Assembly: GCA_043228905.1 (NCBI GenBank)
Contig: JBHGNT010000013.1
Span: forward strand, 5,890,001-5,954,000
Origin: Azolla caroliniana
Taxonomy: Eukaryota; Polypodiophyta
DNA: 64,000 bases
Reading direction: 5' to 3'
The notes under the pieces were generated by a model, which made no database searches, was not told the origin of the DNA, and saw nothing but the letters and a program-made list of their open reading frames with translations. Shown here one piece after another: positions 30,301 to 40,194 of the stretch. The position numbers and the translations under genes were made by a program. The number at the start of each line of letters is the position of its first letter. Positions within the stretch are counted from its first letter, which is position 1.

Positions 30301-31683
30301 GCATGGTTCCCATTCCCGGATGCCCAGGTCGTTGCATGTCTGTTGGCTGATGACATTTACCCCGGAGCCTCCGTCAATAATCGTTCCAGCAATTTCCTTT
30401 CCTTTCACGATTGTCGTGATCGCCGGGCTACTTGTATCGACCACCGCTGGTCCTTCCTCCGGGTTGGAGAAGAATGCCGGTGCTGGCGTCGGCTTCGGTT
30501 TGCTGACGGATGCCTGTAGGTCTGCCGTAAATCGTGGCACTAACTGTAGTAGTCGTGCTAACGGCAGCACGATTTGACAGTCCTGTAGCGCTTGCCACGT
30601 CGGGTTTTCTCCCGGCTGTATGATTTCTTCGTCTTTTGGCATATTTTGGTCTCTTACTTCTGCCGCATTCTGTTCATTGGCCTCCTTGATCCATTGTGTC
30701 GCTTGTTTTCTGATTGCCTCCTGGGCTTCCCACTCGGCGGTCTTTCCCTTTGACCGGGTTGTGACCTGCTGTACTTTTGTTATTTCGGCTGTAACCATGT
30801 TGACTTCCGACTGCTTGTCATAGCTTTTGCTTGGGCATTGGTTACTATAGTGGCCTTCCTTGCGGCAGTAATAACAGTACACCTTGTGACTGTTGCTCGT
30901 TTCTCCTTTGTCCCCGGTTTGGAGGGTGGGTATGCTCCGGCGGTCGTCTTCGGTTTTTCGGTTATCCGGTACGAATACCGGGTTGTCATTCCTTGCTGCC
31001 TCCCGACGTTCCTCTCTTCGGAAAAATCCACGCTTCTGATTCCGTCGGAAATTTCGGTTCCCTTGTCGCCTCTCTTCTCCGCGTCGGTCGTATTCCGGGG
31101 CTCCGTCTCGGTCGTACCGGTCCCGGGGGTAGCTTTCTTTGCGTCTCTCCTCTCGGTCATAGTTGTCGCGTCTTCTATCAGCGTATCCTTGTCGCCTCTC
31201 TTCTCCGCGTCTGTCGTCTTCCGGGGATTCGTCTCTGTCGTACCGGTCCCGGGGGTAGCTATCTCTGTGTCTCTCCTCTCGGTCATAGTTGTCGCGTCTT
31301 CTATCAGCGTATCTGTTACCGCGTTCGCGTTGGTAGCGGTCGTCTCTCCGGAATCGATCCTCGTCCGGGTTCTGATTGCGCGGTTCTATGTGTCGAACCG
31401 GTGCTGCCTGCCGATTTAACAGGTTGTATTCGCATCGGTCCGTTGTATGGGCTCGAGAGTTGCAGATCACGCATTGTGTCCGCAGGGTGCAGTCTACTGT
31501 TGAGTGCCCCGAATTTAGGCATGTCGTACATTGTAAGGCCTGTCGGAACCTCAGGTCTTCCTCTTTTGGGAGTGCCCGGTGTAACATCCCCATCGACAAG
31601 AAGGGGCTAGTCTTGTCCATTTCTAAAACCCGATCAATAACTTGGTCCATTGTGCTGGTTTGGAAATCAAGGACTCCGTACAT
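27394..31683 (-). CDS. Gag end, protease, RT, RNase H and integrase (G3 pol)
   Basis: 1,429 codons, continuous in frame with gag upstream of a single TAA. Residues 52-65 and 71-84 are two CCHC knuckles and 270-283 a third. Between them is an Arg/Asp-rich stretch with a 42-residue direct repeat. Protease has AGTIIDGGSGVNVIS and YPLLLGRPWL. RT has CVDYRKLNAATVTDAFPLPF and the active site LLDDFAVY in place of Y-x-D-D. RNase H starts FHVFVDASDVAIGSVLMQ. Integrase has the HHCC finger (REAHCGIAGGHY and CDLCQRLG), WGLDFVSPF, ELISDQGGHF and NGLAESTSKTL. It would drive reverse transcription and insertion, but gag and integrase are each cut by a stop codon. Confidence 0.88.
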   Translation of the reverse strand: MYGVLDFQTSTMDQVIDRVLEMDKTSPFLSMGMLHRALPKEEDLRFRQALQCTTCLNSGHSTVDCTLRTQCVICNSRAHTTDRCEYNLLNRQAAPVRHIEPRNQNPDEDRFRRDDRYQRERGNRYADRRRDNYDREERHRDSYPRDRYDRDESPEDDRRGEERRQGYADRRRDNYDREERRKESYPRDRYDRDGAPEYDRRGEERRQGNRNFRRNQKRGFFRREERREAARNDNPVFVPDNRKTEDDRRSIPTLQTGDKGETSNSHKVYCYYCRKEGHYSNQCPSKSYDKQSEVNMVTAEITKVQQVTTRSKGKTAEWEAQEAIRKQATQWIKEANEQNAAEVRDQNMPKDEEIIQPGENPTWQALQDCQIVLPLARLLQLVPRFTADLQASVSKPKPTPAPAFFSNPEEGPAVVDTSSPAITTIVKGKEIAGTIIDGGSGVNVISQQTCNDLGIREWEPCPFWLRMADTSSVRPTGLIRDLEITIGGHVFRISAVVLQLNVQGAYPLLLGRPWLRTAHIKQNWQKNMITFRRGKTKVRVTTQPRVITSKEATPLYEESINMLEGLPDEEVEQYLEEHPRIVPLFEVDITAAVEPYITTPEEPDQAAIRELRQAQESLEREMTISQRVKASQLEEVDLGTTDKPRPVNVAKELPKEEKKAMVALLTDFKDVFAWSYEDMRGLDPQLYQHQIHLSTDTKPIAQRRYRMNPNYAAKVKEEIDKLLRVGFIRPVKQSTWLSPIVVVPKKNGKIRVCVDYRKLNAATVTDAFPLPFTDGVLDAVAGHEVYSFLDGFSGYNQIRMNPADQEKTTFVTEWGVFVAVVMMFGLKTAPATFQRIIMEIFGEYIPGFMQVLLDDFAVYNRHGEHLDHLRLCLEKCREYRLSLNPAKCVFGVASSNLLGHVVSKEGIAVDPDKVKAILDAPAPSNAKALSRFLGQIRWHSRMIRHLADFATPLHTGVHRVPFLWAETEEEAYKALKVMLSQAPVVQPPDWSKSFHVFVDASDVAIGSVLMQLTEPKWYRPVYYASRKLSKAERNYSTTEREALGMVYSVTKYRHYLLGRKFSFHVDHSALLYLVSKASLTGKIARWTLLLQEFEFDIFHRPGAQHAVADYLSRLESGEAGDGVQDEFPDAELFRITTKPATDKTVANEDTWLTEMHQFLSTGVPPENMDRDERKRVAVRSRHFCLVGDTLYHKGADGIWRRVVRSDEKDLILREAHCGIAGGHYAGDATARKIWQSGLWWPTTLKDAVRYSRECDLCQRLGQPTEQARMPHHPVLPLEPFQKWGLDFVSPFKPPAMRTGNWYVIVATDYCTKWVEAKALRDNTAASTAKFLYECIWCRYGCPIELISDQGGHFLGQVVESLTSFYAVVHKKSTPYYPQANGLAESTSKTLQNILRKIVNENRTDWDTKLQSALWAYRTTYKTSIRTTPF
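31060..31311 (-). repeat. 126-bp tandem repeat inside gag (G3)
   Basis: Two adjacent units encode 42 residues each, both starting YADRRRDNYDREER and ending RRGEERRQG. They are Arg/Asp/Glu-rich and lie between the second and third zinc knuckles. Confidence 0.85.
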
Positions 31684-31788
31684 TGTTCGAAGTGGCTCTT
31701 TCAGTGCGGCCAGAAAGACTGCTTTGGCTTCGTCTTCGGGTGGTGCTCTTGTCAGTTGGCTGTGCAGGGTCTGGAACCGAATGATGAA

Positions 31789-32718
31789 TTATGGCATAGT
31801 CTCGTTCTCTTCCTGCCGGGTGGTGTAGAACTGCCCGACCAATTCCCTTTGCTCAAATTGTCTGTGAAAAAACCTGAGGAATCTGGCCTTCAAGGCATCG
31901 AATGTGGCAAAGGTGCCTGGTAAGTGTTTTGCGTGCCATTGGGCCGCCGGTCCTTCTAAGGTTATGCCGAATTCGGCGATTTTGGATCGTTCGGCTTCAG
32001 GCTCCGTCAGTCTTTGGGAGATATGGTTGGCTTCCCATGTTTGGAGGAATGCGTACACGTGTGCCTCCGCATCGGCCTCATCCCGGTACTTTGGGTATGG
32101 GTACGGCATCGTGTCGTCCAACTGACTCTCCTGTTCCCTCCGTTCCCTGTCCGCTGTTGGCGTTGGTGTGAGAGCCTTTGGTTCCTCCGCGGGTGTTGCC
32201 GGTGTCTGGTCCGTTGGTTCCTCCGCGGGTGTTGTCGGTATCCGCTCCTTCGGTTCCCTCGCGGTTGTTGTCGGTATCCGGTCAGCCTTCCTCGACGGTT
32301 GCCGGTCACCGAATTCCAGGGTTATTTCTTCCTCTGGCGCCGGTGTTACTGAGTCTTCCGACCCCTCGTCCTCCCGGTCGTTTGGTGTGTCGTGGCTGCT
32401 TTTATACCGGGATGCAACGCTTCCGTCGCTTTCCGACTCCGCCTCAAGTGTTGCGAATGCTTCCGAGTCCCCGTCGCCCGCGGCGAGCGTCTGCAGTATC
32501 GTTTCCGCCTCTTGCAGGCTTGTTATGCTACTGCCTTCATCGGGGATTTGCAGAACCCGGAACTGCAGTGCTTCTTCTGCGACTCTCCGAAGAGTTTTGG
32601 AGAATGACCGATCCCGCCGGATCTCGTCGACGGCTTGCTGCAGGGCTTCCCGTCGTTGCTCGCGTTCGGTGTATCGTCTCCCTCGTTCGGTGATGTGGTC
32701 GTCGTTTGGTCTAGACAT
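31789..32718 (-). pseudogene. Gag N-terminal part (G3)
   Basis: The first ATG outside the LTR is at 32716-32718 (MSRPNDDHITERGRRY); reading upstream of it runs into LTR sequence, so this start is preferred. An acidic, low-complexity first part with repeated TPATPAEEP-type units is followed by the gag core (MPYPYPKYRDEADAEAHVYA, FGITLEGPAAQWHAKH, FLRFFHRQFEQRELVGQFY). A TAA at 31789-31791 stops it in the middle of the core. The next codons (FIIRFQTLHSQL) carry on in the same frame, and a CAA-to-TAA change would explain the stop. Confidence 0.82.
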
Positions 32719-32746
32719 CCATCCCCCGGTTGTCCTCTGCACTTTG

Positions 32747-32764
32747 CAGGAATCGTGGTCGCCA
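32747..32764 (-). other. Possible primer-binding site of G3
   Basis: TGGCGACCACGATTCCTG starts six bases inside the 5' LTR. It has the right place and TGG start, but I could not assign the tRNA. Confidence 0.45.
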
Positions 32765-32770
32765 AAATAG

Positions 32771-33157
32771 TGTTGTCTGTCTGGCCGGACTAGCCTCAAC
32801 ACAGGTGTCTACCCGACACTTCTCCAAAGGGGTGGTAAGGATTGGATGCTAGGTTACACGCATAAGATGATTACAATTAAGCACGGACGGCAAACAATAC
32901 AAGATACAGATAAATACACAATAATTACTATTGTATTACTTCCGTCCCAAACCCTTTACAAATCATCGGATCCTTTTATAGGCATCCGGCAAGGTTACAA
33001 TCGGTGCGCTTAGGCAACCGACATCCGAATCAGTTCGGATCCGGATCGGTACAACTGTACCGAATCTGTCCCTCCGAATAATAATTCTACTATTACTTCC
33101 TATTATCCGATCCGATTCCGCCTTCCCACTTGTCCTTGCTCTTCTGACCGGCCAACA
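32771..33157 (-). repeat. 5' LTR of G3
   Basis: 387 bp, five transitions from 23012-23398, with CTATAAAAG at 32973-32981 on the - strand as the likely TATA box. Confidence 0.9.
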
Positions 33158-33924
33158 CCTGTGCAGCAGTGTCATTATCGCATGAACCCGAATTACATGG
33201 CTTGCGTAAAAGAGGAAATTGAAAAAATTCTCAAAGTAGGGTTTATCCGATCGGTGAAGCAAGACACATTGCTGAGCCCGATAGTCGTAGTGACAAAGAA
33301 AAATGGCAAAATCTGCATTTGCGTGGATTATCGTAAGTTAAACGTTGTGACGATTACGGATGCATTTCCCATACCCTTCACTGATTGCATACTAGACGCA
33401 TTCGCGAGCCATGACATGTACAATTTTTTAAATGGCTTTAGTGGGTACAATAAGGTAGGCATGCATCCTAACGACCAAGAGAAGATTGCGTTCGTCACGG
33501 ACTGGGGTTTACGTCGCAGTGGTCATGATGTTTGGGCTAAAGACGGCGTTTGCCACTTTCCAGCGAACAATCACGGAGATTTTTGGGGAGTACATACCCG
33601 CCTTTATGCAAGCCTTTCTCGACGATTTTGCAGTATATGGAACAAGAGCCGAACATTTGGGTCATCTCCAACTCTGTTTCGAACGTTGCCATACTTCACG
33701 CCTGAGCTTGAATCCGGCAAAATGTGCATTCAGCATCACTAGTGAAGCCCTCCTTGGCCACATCGTAAGTAAGGCGGGATAACAGTGGATCCTAATAAAA
33801 TTACGGCAATCATTGAAGCAAAAACTCGGACTACTACCAAAGCACTCATCCGATTCCTAGGACAAATACGTTGACATAGTCGTATGTTACAGTATTTGGC
33901 GGATTTCGCGACCCCATTACATGT
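33158..33924 (+). pseudogene. Gypsy RT (G2, between insertions)
   Basis: RT of the old element resumes here: QQCHYRMNPNYMACVKEEIEK, SPIVVVTKKNGKICICVDYRK, FPIPFTDCILDAFASHDMY and FLNGFSGYNKVGMHP. A frameshift near 33505 leads to VYVAVVMMFGLKTAFATFQR, then FLDDFAVYGTRAEHLGH (active site) and LLGHIVSKAG. A TAA at about 33780 follows. The sequence goes on with FLGQIR and ADFATPLH and is cut by the LTR at 33925. Confidence 0.85.
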
Positions 33925-34671
33925 TGTCGTAGTGTATTTCGTACACTACGTGAAAAACGTACAAAATAAGTGATTCAATAAATATGAAGAAATAGAAGAA
34001 AATGTTAAATTACGTCATACATGCAGAGGGCAAGATTCGAACCTTGTACCTCCATGTACATAATATGAAGCTTTACCATTACAGTAACATATCATTAGTA
34101 TTAAAAAGACGTCCCACATAAAAAGGTAAGTACACACTAGGATAAACTTTAGTTAGAAGAAAACGCATGATAAAAGAAAAAGCTACACATGCATATCTAG
34201 TGTGCATGAACGCTATAGTCGATAAAAACGCATCAAGTTAGAAGAAGCATGATTACTTTAGAAAAAGCATGTTAAATAAAGCATATAAACTATTGATAGA
34301 AAAAGCATGGATTGCTAAGACTCTCTCATCATTATATAAGGATGGGGAGCACAATGTAATAGGGGGTGTGAAATATTTGGAAATTGGATATATTTCTAAA
34401 AACACCAATTAATAAATTCGTGGGATTCACGTAACAAACTATACTCGTGGGATTCACGAGATTTCTATATCTATCTCTTTCAATCTAAATTCATATTCTT
34501 ATCTTAATATTGATTAATCTAATACAATATACTTCTGGGTTTCACAAGTTTTTATATCTCTTTCTTATAATCTATTCATAACCAAACTCGTCTCAAATTC
34601 TTCCTCCTAGTCCAAAACCCTCGCGGTTCCCACCCGACTCATGCAACGATCCGGCACCGAAAGGCATGACA
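33925..34671 (+). repeat. 5' LTR of gag-only element, copy 2
   Basis: 747 bp. The tRNA-like block is in reverse orientation at about 34026-34085. TATATAAGG lies near 34331 as a possible TATA box. Confidence 0.85.
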
Positions 34672-34675
34672 CAGT

Positions 34676-34693
34676 TGGTGATCCAAACATGAA
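34676..34693 (+). other. Decayed tRNA-Trp primer site, copy 2
   Basis: TGGTGATCCAAACATGAA matches the tRNA-Trp type site of copy 1 at 14 of 18 bases. Most changes fit C-to-T or G-to-A decay. They also create the ATG at 34689 that opens the gag frame. Confidence 0.6.
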
Positions 34694-36573
34694 GACGGGT
34701 GGCAAGGAGATGGAGAATCAACAAGAGGCGATGTCCATGATGACGATGATGCTTAACCGCATACTACAAGAACAACGCCTGATGTCGGAGATCAAATCGG
34801 AAGTAGAGCGGCTTGTGCAAAGAAACGGGCAATTCAACGGAAAGGATGTGTCACATTATCTATGTGACTACAAGGGGGCGATAATGTGACATGGGATACC
34901 TGAAGGATTGCAAGTGATATCCTTTAGTTGGGTGGTCACAAATGAGCTACAAGAGAGAATTCAAAAGATACGGCAACAAAACCCAACATGGGGGTCCTTT
35001 GAAGAAGCTTTACGAGAGTCATATGATTACGAGAGATCGAAGGGACGAGATCAGTGAGAGTTCGATGAATGGGTGGCATCGGAGAAGACCCACAGAAGTG
35101 CAACATAAGCATTGCTCGAGTTCGAGAATCGTTTTGCTCGACTCTCGGAGCGGGAATAACGATTGGTGGGGGTGGATAAAGTCCTAATTTTTGTAAGATC
35201 AATTGATCGGAAAGAAAGGATGGACATCGGAATCGAACTCGAAGATGATGACGATGCAAATGGCCTTATCGAGGATTGGGCTGAAGTCAAAAGAGTATGC
35301 CGAAGATATGATAAGAGGAAGACGAGAATATTGTTGGCAACAACATGGCTGGCATGAAGGCTGAAATACAATATGATGGTACCACGGGAGAGAGTGTGGA
35401 ACAAGTCACCCTCTCGTCTTGCGAAAGAACGAAGGCCAAGGATAAGGTTGATGACTTGAGAGTGGCGAACACCACTTCAAGAACAGAAGAAGGTTTCGGA
35501 ATACAGGTATCCGAAACATCAAATGAAAAAGGGGTAAGCATAATCGATGCTTGCATGATCGAGGGAGATAAAGAGTGCGAGGTAGACTTGATTGAGTAGG
35601 TCGCCACGAAAGATGACATCGAATTAGAGGTGGCTATGGACGAATCAATGGCGGATGGCTGTATGAAAACTTTCCCACCACAAGTTCTAGAGACTTTGGT
35701 AGTTGCGTTTGAAAGACAATGTGAGACCGAAGAGATGGAAGGTGGCGGAGAGAAAACAAAGTTCGAACCCGATGCATACGATGGAGAGATAACCAAGAAG
35801 GTGGCTATGGGCGAAACAACAGAGAACGATAATACGGAGGATTCTTGCCCACTAATCCTAGACTTCGGCGGTTGTGTCCAAGAAGCAATATGAAACCGGA
35901 GAGATAGGAGATGACGGCGAGGAAGGTAAAGTTGGAAGCCGGTTCGGATGGAAGATGCTCCGTCCGAAATTCCGATCTAAACGAAAGCACGACAATGCGG
36001 AGGTCGGGTTTGCGTCGGGAGAAGCATGTAATAAGGAGCACGCGCTACAGCACAAAACGGAGCATGCACTACGATGGAATACGAAGCATGCACTACGGCG
36101 TAATACAACGAAAGCACTACGGTGAAAAATGAAGCGTGCATTACACCCGCACGTGAACCTAAGAGCAAGCGCCCATTCGGAGGTCGACATTGACGTGTGG
36201 GTAGAGCCTACGGAAGGCAAGCGCGGAACGGAGAGAGACAACACGACGAGATGCTCAGGATGAGGGGATGATTGAGCCAAAGGAGGAACGAAGGCGGCAC
36301 ATGAGGGGCAGAATCCGGCGTGCAATCGGAGTGACTGGGGTCCAATCGGAGGACCTACGCGGTGGACAATGGAAAGAAGTGTTGGAGGTCGAACCGATTG
36401 AGGCCAGTGAAAACAAGGAAAAGGAAACAAATCCGGATGGAAACCGATTGGTCGAAACCAACCCGAAAGGGGGCCAAATCAGTAAAAACCGATCAACCAA
36501 GTCCGAATCGGCCGAATACAAATCGGAACGGAAGCCGATTCAACCGAAAGACAATCAGACAAGACTGATTTAG
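34689..36573 (+). pseudogene. Gag-like protein, broken, copy 2
   Basis: From ATG 34689: KTGGKEMENQQEAMSMM, VERLVQRNGQFNGKDVSHYL, a TGA at about 34887, then in mixed frames DKVLIFVRSIDRKERMDIGI, the acidic part (ERQCETEEMEGGGEKTKFEP, ETGEIGDDGEEGKVGSRFGW) and the basic HALQ/HALR repeats near 36040-36120, followed by a Lys/Arg-rich stretch to about 36573. The domain that replaces pol in copy 1 was therefore already present in this older copy. At least four breaks are visible. Confidence 0.78.
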
Positions 36574-37169
36574 AAATAAGCTAATCCGACTCAATTAGAG
36601 GTCGAAGAGATCAAGGCTGACGATTACGAGCAAGAGGTCAAGCTGGTGCACTACAAAGGATGACAAGGACCAAGCGGGCCAAGCAAATTTGAAGGGTGTT
36701 ACCAAGGATGAGATCTCGACAAAGAGGGCTATAACATGAAGATTGTCAACTCTAACGCGAGATTATATGACAAAGGTGGACAAAGTCGGAAGCATGGCAC
36801 ATGCACAAGACATGATGGGTTATGCTCAAGAGGAGCACGTGGAGCCGTGACAACCGGCCATGGCCATGCAAACAGTGAACGAAGACTATGGTGGGTCGGA
36901 TGACAACAATGGTTCGGCTGGAAAGAATGGATATGCTCAAAATGGAGAGACAAAGTCAACATAGCGAGCGAAACGAAGGGTACTACGAGTAAAGGAGAAT
37001 TACGAGAACCAGTGATTGGGCGGAGCCGGCAACCGGAAACCTGCAACTGAACAGAACCGGCAATGGGACGGGCAACGAAACCAATCGGGCGGAGACCGAA
37101 CGGAGGAGACTAACAATCACCGACAACTTCGGCACATACCAGAGGATGTTCGGGTTCGGAGGGGGCGAG

Positions 37170-37924
37170 TGTCCTAGTGTATTTCGTACACTACGTGAAA
37201 AACGTATAAAATAACCGATTCAATAAATATGAAGAAATAGAAGAAAATATTAAAATACATCATACATGAATAGGGCAAGATTCGAACCTTGTACCTCCAT
37301 GTACATAATGTGAAAATTTACCATTATAGTAACATATCATTAGTGTTAAAAAAGTAGACGTCCCACATAGAAAGGTAAGTACAGACTAGGATAAACTTTA
37401 GTTAGAAGAAAATGCAGGATAAAAGAAAAAGCTACACATGCACATCTAGCATGCATGAACGCTATAGTCGATAAAAACGCATCAAGTTAGAAGAAGCATG
37501 ATTACTTTAGAAAAAGCATGTTAAATAAAGCATATAAACTATTGATAGAAAAAGCATGGATTGCTAAGACTCTCTCATCATTATATAAGGATGGGGAGCA
37601 CAATGTAATAGGGGGTGTGAAATATTTGGAAATTGGATATATATTTCTAAAAACACCAATTAATAAATTCGTGGGATTCACGTAATAAACTATACTCTTG
37701 GGATTCACGAGATTTCTGTATCTATCTCTTTTAATCTAAATTCATATTCTTATCTTAATATTGATTAATCGAATACAATATACTTGTGGGATTCACAAGT
37801 TTTTATATCGCTTTCTTATAATCTATTCATAAACAAACTCGTCTCAAATTCTTCCTCCTCCTAGTCCAAAACCCTAGCGGTTCCCACCCGACTCATGCAA
37901 CGATCCGGCACCGAAGGCACGACA
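37170..37924 (+). repeat. 3' LTR of gag-only element, copy 2
   Basis: 755 bp, preceded by the purine tract GGAGGGGGCGAG. It carries the reversed tRNA-like block at about 37273-37332. Confidence 0.85.
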
Positions 37925-38480
37925 ACGTCGCTATACATTGCACGCCCTTCAAGTGGACAACAATCAAAGAAAAAGCTTATGATGCACTCAAGATAATGTT
38001 AACCCAGGCATCGGTCGTACAACCACCAGATGGGCGAAACCTTTTCATTTCTTCGTGGATGCGTCAGATATAGCAATAGGGAGCGCATTGATGCAGGTCA
38101 CGAAGCCGAATTGGTACAGACTAGTCTATTACGCTAGTTGTAAGCTATCAACTATTGAACGAAACTACTCCACGACTGAACGGGAGACGTTGGGGATGAT
38201 ATACATCATCAACAAAATCCGGCATTACCTATTAGGGCGCAAATTTACGTTTCACGTAGATCACGCGACGTTACTGTACCTGGGTTATAAACAGGCACTA
38301 ATAGGGAAGCTGGCCAGACGGATGTTGCTGCTCTAGGAGTTCGACTTCTTATTTTAGCATCGGTCAGGTACGCAACATGCCGTAGCGGATTTCTTAAGCA
38401 GAATGGATAACGGAGAAAATGCGCGGAAGGATGACGACGACTTTCCCGACGCTTACCTTTTGCGGATCGTGACTATAACT
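37925..38480 (+). pseudogene. Gypsy RNase H (G2)
   Basis: RNase H of the old element: FFVDASDIAIGSALMQVTKP, YYASCKLSTIERNYSTTERE, MIYIINKIRHYLLGRKF, FHVDHATLLYLGYKQA, then a TAG at about 38334, and HAVADFLSRMDNGEN. The catalytic Asp, Glu and Asp positions are still readable. The start before 38000 is in broken frames. Confidence 0.82.
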
Positions 38481-38689
38481 TCATGGGTAGAGAAATTTTT
38501 TTAGGATCGCTGGTTGATGGAGATGATGTACTTTCTAACCACGGGATTGCCACCTCCGTAGCTAAGGACGGACGAAAAGAAACGACTGGTTGTCGGTAGT
38601 CGTAACTTTTGCCTGGTCGAAGGGGTCCTTTATCACAAGGGCAACGATGGAATTTGGTGACACGGGATACGACAGGATGACAAGGAAGC

Positions 38690-39459
38690 TGTTTTGCGCG
38701 AAGCTCACTACTATACGGTAGGAGGACATTACGCGGGCAATGTTACGTCCAGAAAAATATGGCAAGCAGGCTTATGGTGGCCAACTACGCAAAAAGATGC
38801 GCATCTATACTGTAGACAATGCGATATATGTCAACAATTGGGGCAGTCCACGGAGGTCGCAAGGATGGCACACCAATCGGCTCTTCCGCTGGATCCATTC
38901 CAGAAACGAGGTCTTGATTTTGTCAATCCCTTTACGCTGGGAGCAGCAAGGACCGGCAATAGATATATTTCTGTGGCCATAGATTATTGCACTAAATAGG
39001 TAGAAGCAAAAGCGCTACGGGACAATATGGCGGCATCCATGGCGAAATTTCTTTACGAATACAATTGGTGCCGTTTTGGTTGCCCCATCGAGCTCATCAG
39101 TGATCAAGGGAGCCACTTTCTAAATTCGGTCATCCAGGAATTGACACGCCATTATACCGTCATTCATAAGAATAGCACGTCATATTACCCGCAGGCGATA
39201 CATTTGGTGTCGTTTTGGCTGCCCCATCGAGCTCATTAGTGATCAAGGGAGCCACTTTTTGAATTCGGTCATCCAAGAACTGACATAGCATTCACCGTCG
39301 TTCATAAGAAGAGCATGCCGTATTACCCACAGGCGAATGGGTTATCAGAGTCCACGAACTAAATCTCACAGACCATATTGAAAAAAATCGTGAATGAGAA
39401 TAGAACAGACTAGGAAACCAAACTACACACCATTTTGTGGGCGTATCAGACAAGCTACA
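38690..39459 (+). pseudogene. Gypsy integrase, core (G2)
   Basis: Zinc finger LREAHYYTVGGHYAGNVTSR, then CRQCDICQQLG, and the core RGLDFVNPF and ELISDQGSHFLNSV, then HKNSTSYYPQA. A TAG at about 38998 and a tandem duplication of roughly 140 bp (39067-39205 and 39206-39340) break the core. The last reading TILWAYQTSY is cut by the copia LTR at 39460. Confidence 0.8.
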
Positions 39460-40164
39460 TGTTAGGATTTCGGTCCCTCCGGATGGGATGATGAAGGCCC
39501 GGTGAAAACCGGATGATGAGTAACCGGCAAGGAAGACCCAGTGAGAACCAGATGATGAGTACCCGGCAAGGAAGACCCGGTGAGAACCTGATGATGAAGG
39601 CCTGGTGAGAACCAGATGATAGGTACCCGGCAAGGAAGACCCGGTGAGAACCGGATGACACAAGCCCGGTGAGAACCTCTCATCGGATGAAGGGACATAT
39701 ATGGAAATATGTTTCTGAGAGCCCATTGGGGCCATATCTGTAAATAGTCCTAATGTCACATTAGTATAAATATGACCTAGGGCAAACAGAGTGTTGTATG
39801 TATCGTTGTTGTTGTCATTATTTGTTGTATAGAGTTATTGGTGTAATTGTTGTAGAGAGCGTAGCAGAGAGAGAGATATAGAGTGATTCTCTGTTGTAAC
39901 CGCCGCCAGGCAAAGATTGTGAGCAAGGGGTTGTTGCCTTTGTGTTCACCTATTGTATTCTCCTTACATAATGATAGTTCGGAGTTTGTGGACTCCCGTG
40001 GTTTTTCCCATTTAGGGTTTTCCACGTTAACATACTGTGTACCCTCTCTCATATTGTCTATGTGTACGTGTATTCACGTCCATTCCCATTCTCGGTGTTC
40101 AATTCTAAACGACACAATCTGAGACTCGGTTGTAGCCGAGTAATATTCCGCATATTTCGTGTCA
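39460..40164 (+). repeat. 5' LTR of copia, with minisatellite
   Basis: 705 bp, TGTTAGGATTTCGG to TTCGTGTCA; TATAAATAT at 39765-39773. From about 39490 to 39680 it holds several copies of a CCCGGTGAGAACCGGATGAT-type unit that are mostly absent from the 3' LTR. Confidence 0.88.
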
Positions 40165-40194
40165 ATCTGGTATTAGAGCAAAACAACACAAAAA

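Larger units (their letters stand above)
23012..33157 (-). mobile_element. Young Ty3/gypsy element with ORF3 (G3)
   Basis: 10,146 bp with two 387-bp LTRs (23012-23398 and 32771-33157) that differ at five positions, all transitions. The target duplication is CTTGT/CCTGT (23007-23011 and 33158-33162, one mismatch). On the - strand, one frame carries gag, protease, RT, RNase H and integrase (32718 to 26794), broken by two stops. A second frame (26616 to 23449) carries ORF3, broken by one stop. Each stop fits a single C-to-T change. RT and protease types resemble the Athila/Tat branch rather than chromoviruses; this is inference from motifs. Confidence 0.92.
33925..37924 (+). mobile_element. Old gag-only LTR retrotransposon (TR-GAG-like), copy 2
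   Basis: 4,000 bp with LTRs at 33925-34671 and 37170-37924, same family as 12934-16446 but in the + orientation. The 4-bp target duplication is ATGT/ACGT (33921-33924 and 37925-37928, one transition). The LTR starts TGTCGTAGTG or TGTCCTAGTG and ends CATGACA or CACGACA. The internal part matches the long gag-like frame of copy 1 along most of its length but is broken. No pol domain is seen. It sits inside the RT/RNase H border of G2. Confidence 0.88.

Noticed and set aside
29648-30577. 309-codon open frame on +
   Set aside because: Shadow of the G3 pol frame on the - strand; no motif of its own. The same holds for 25550-26449, 30831-31610 and 32168-32770.
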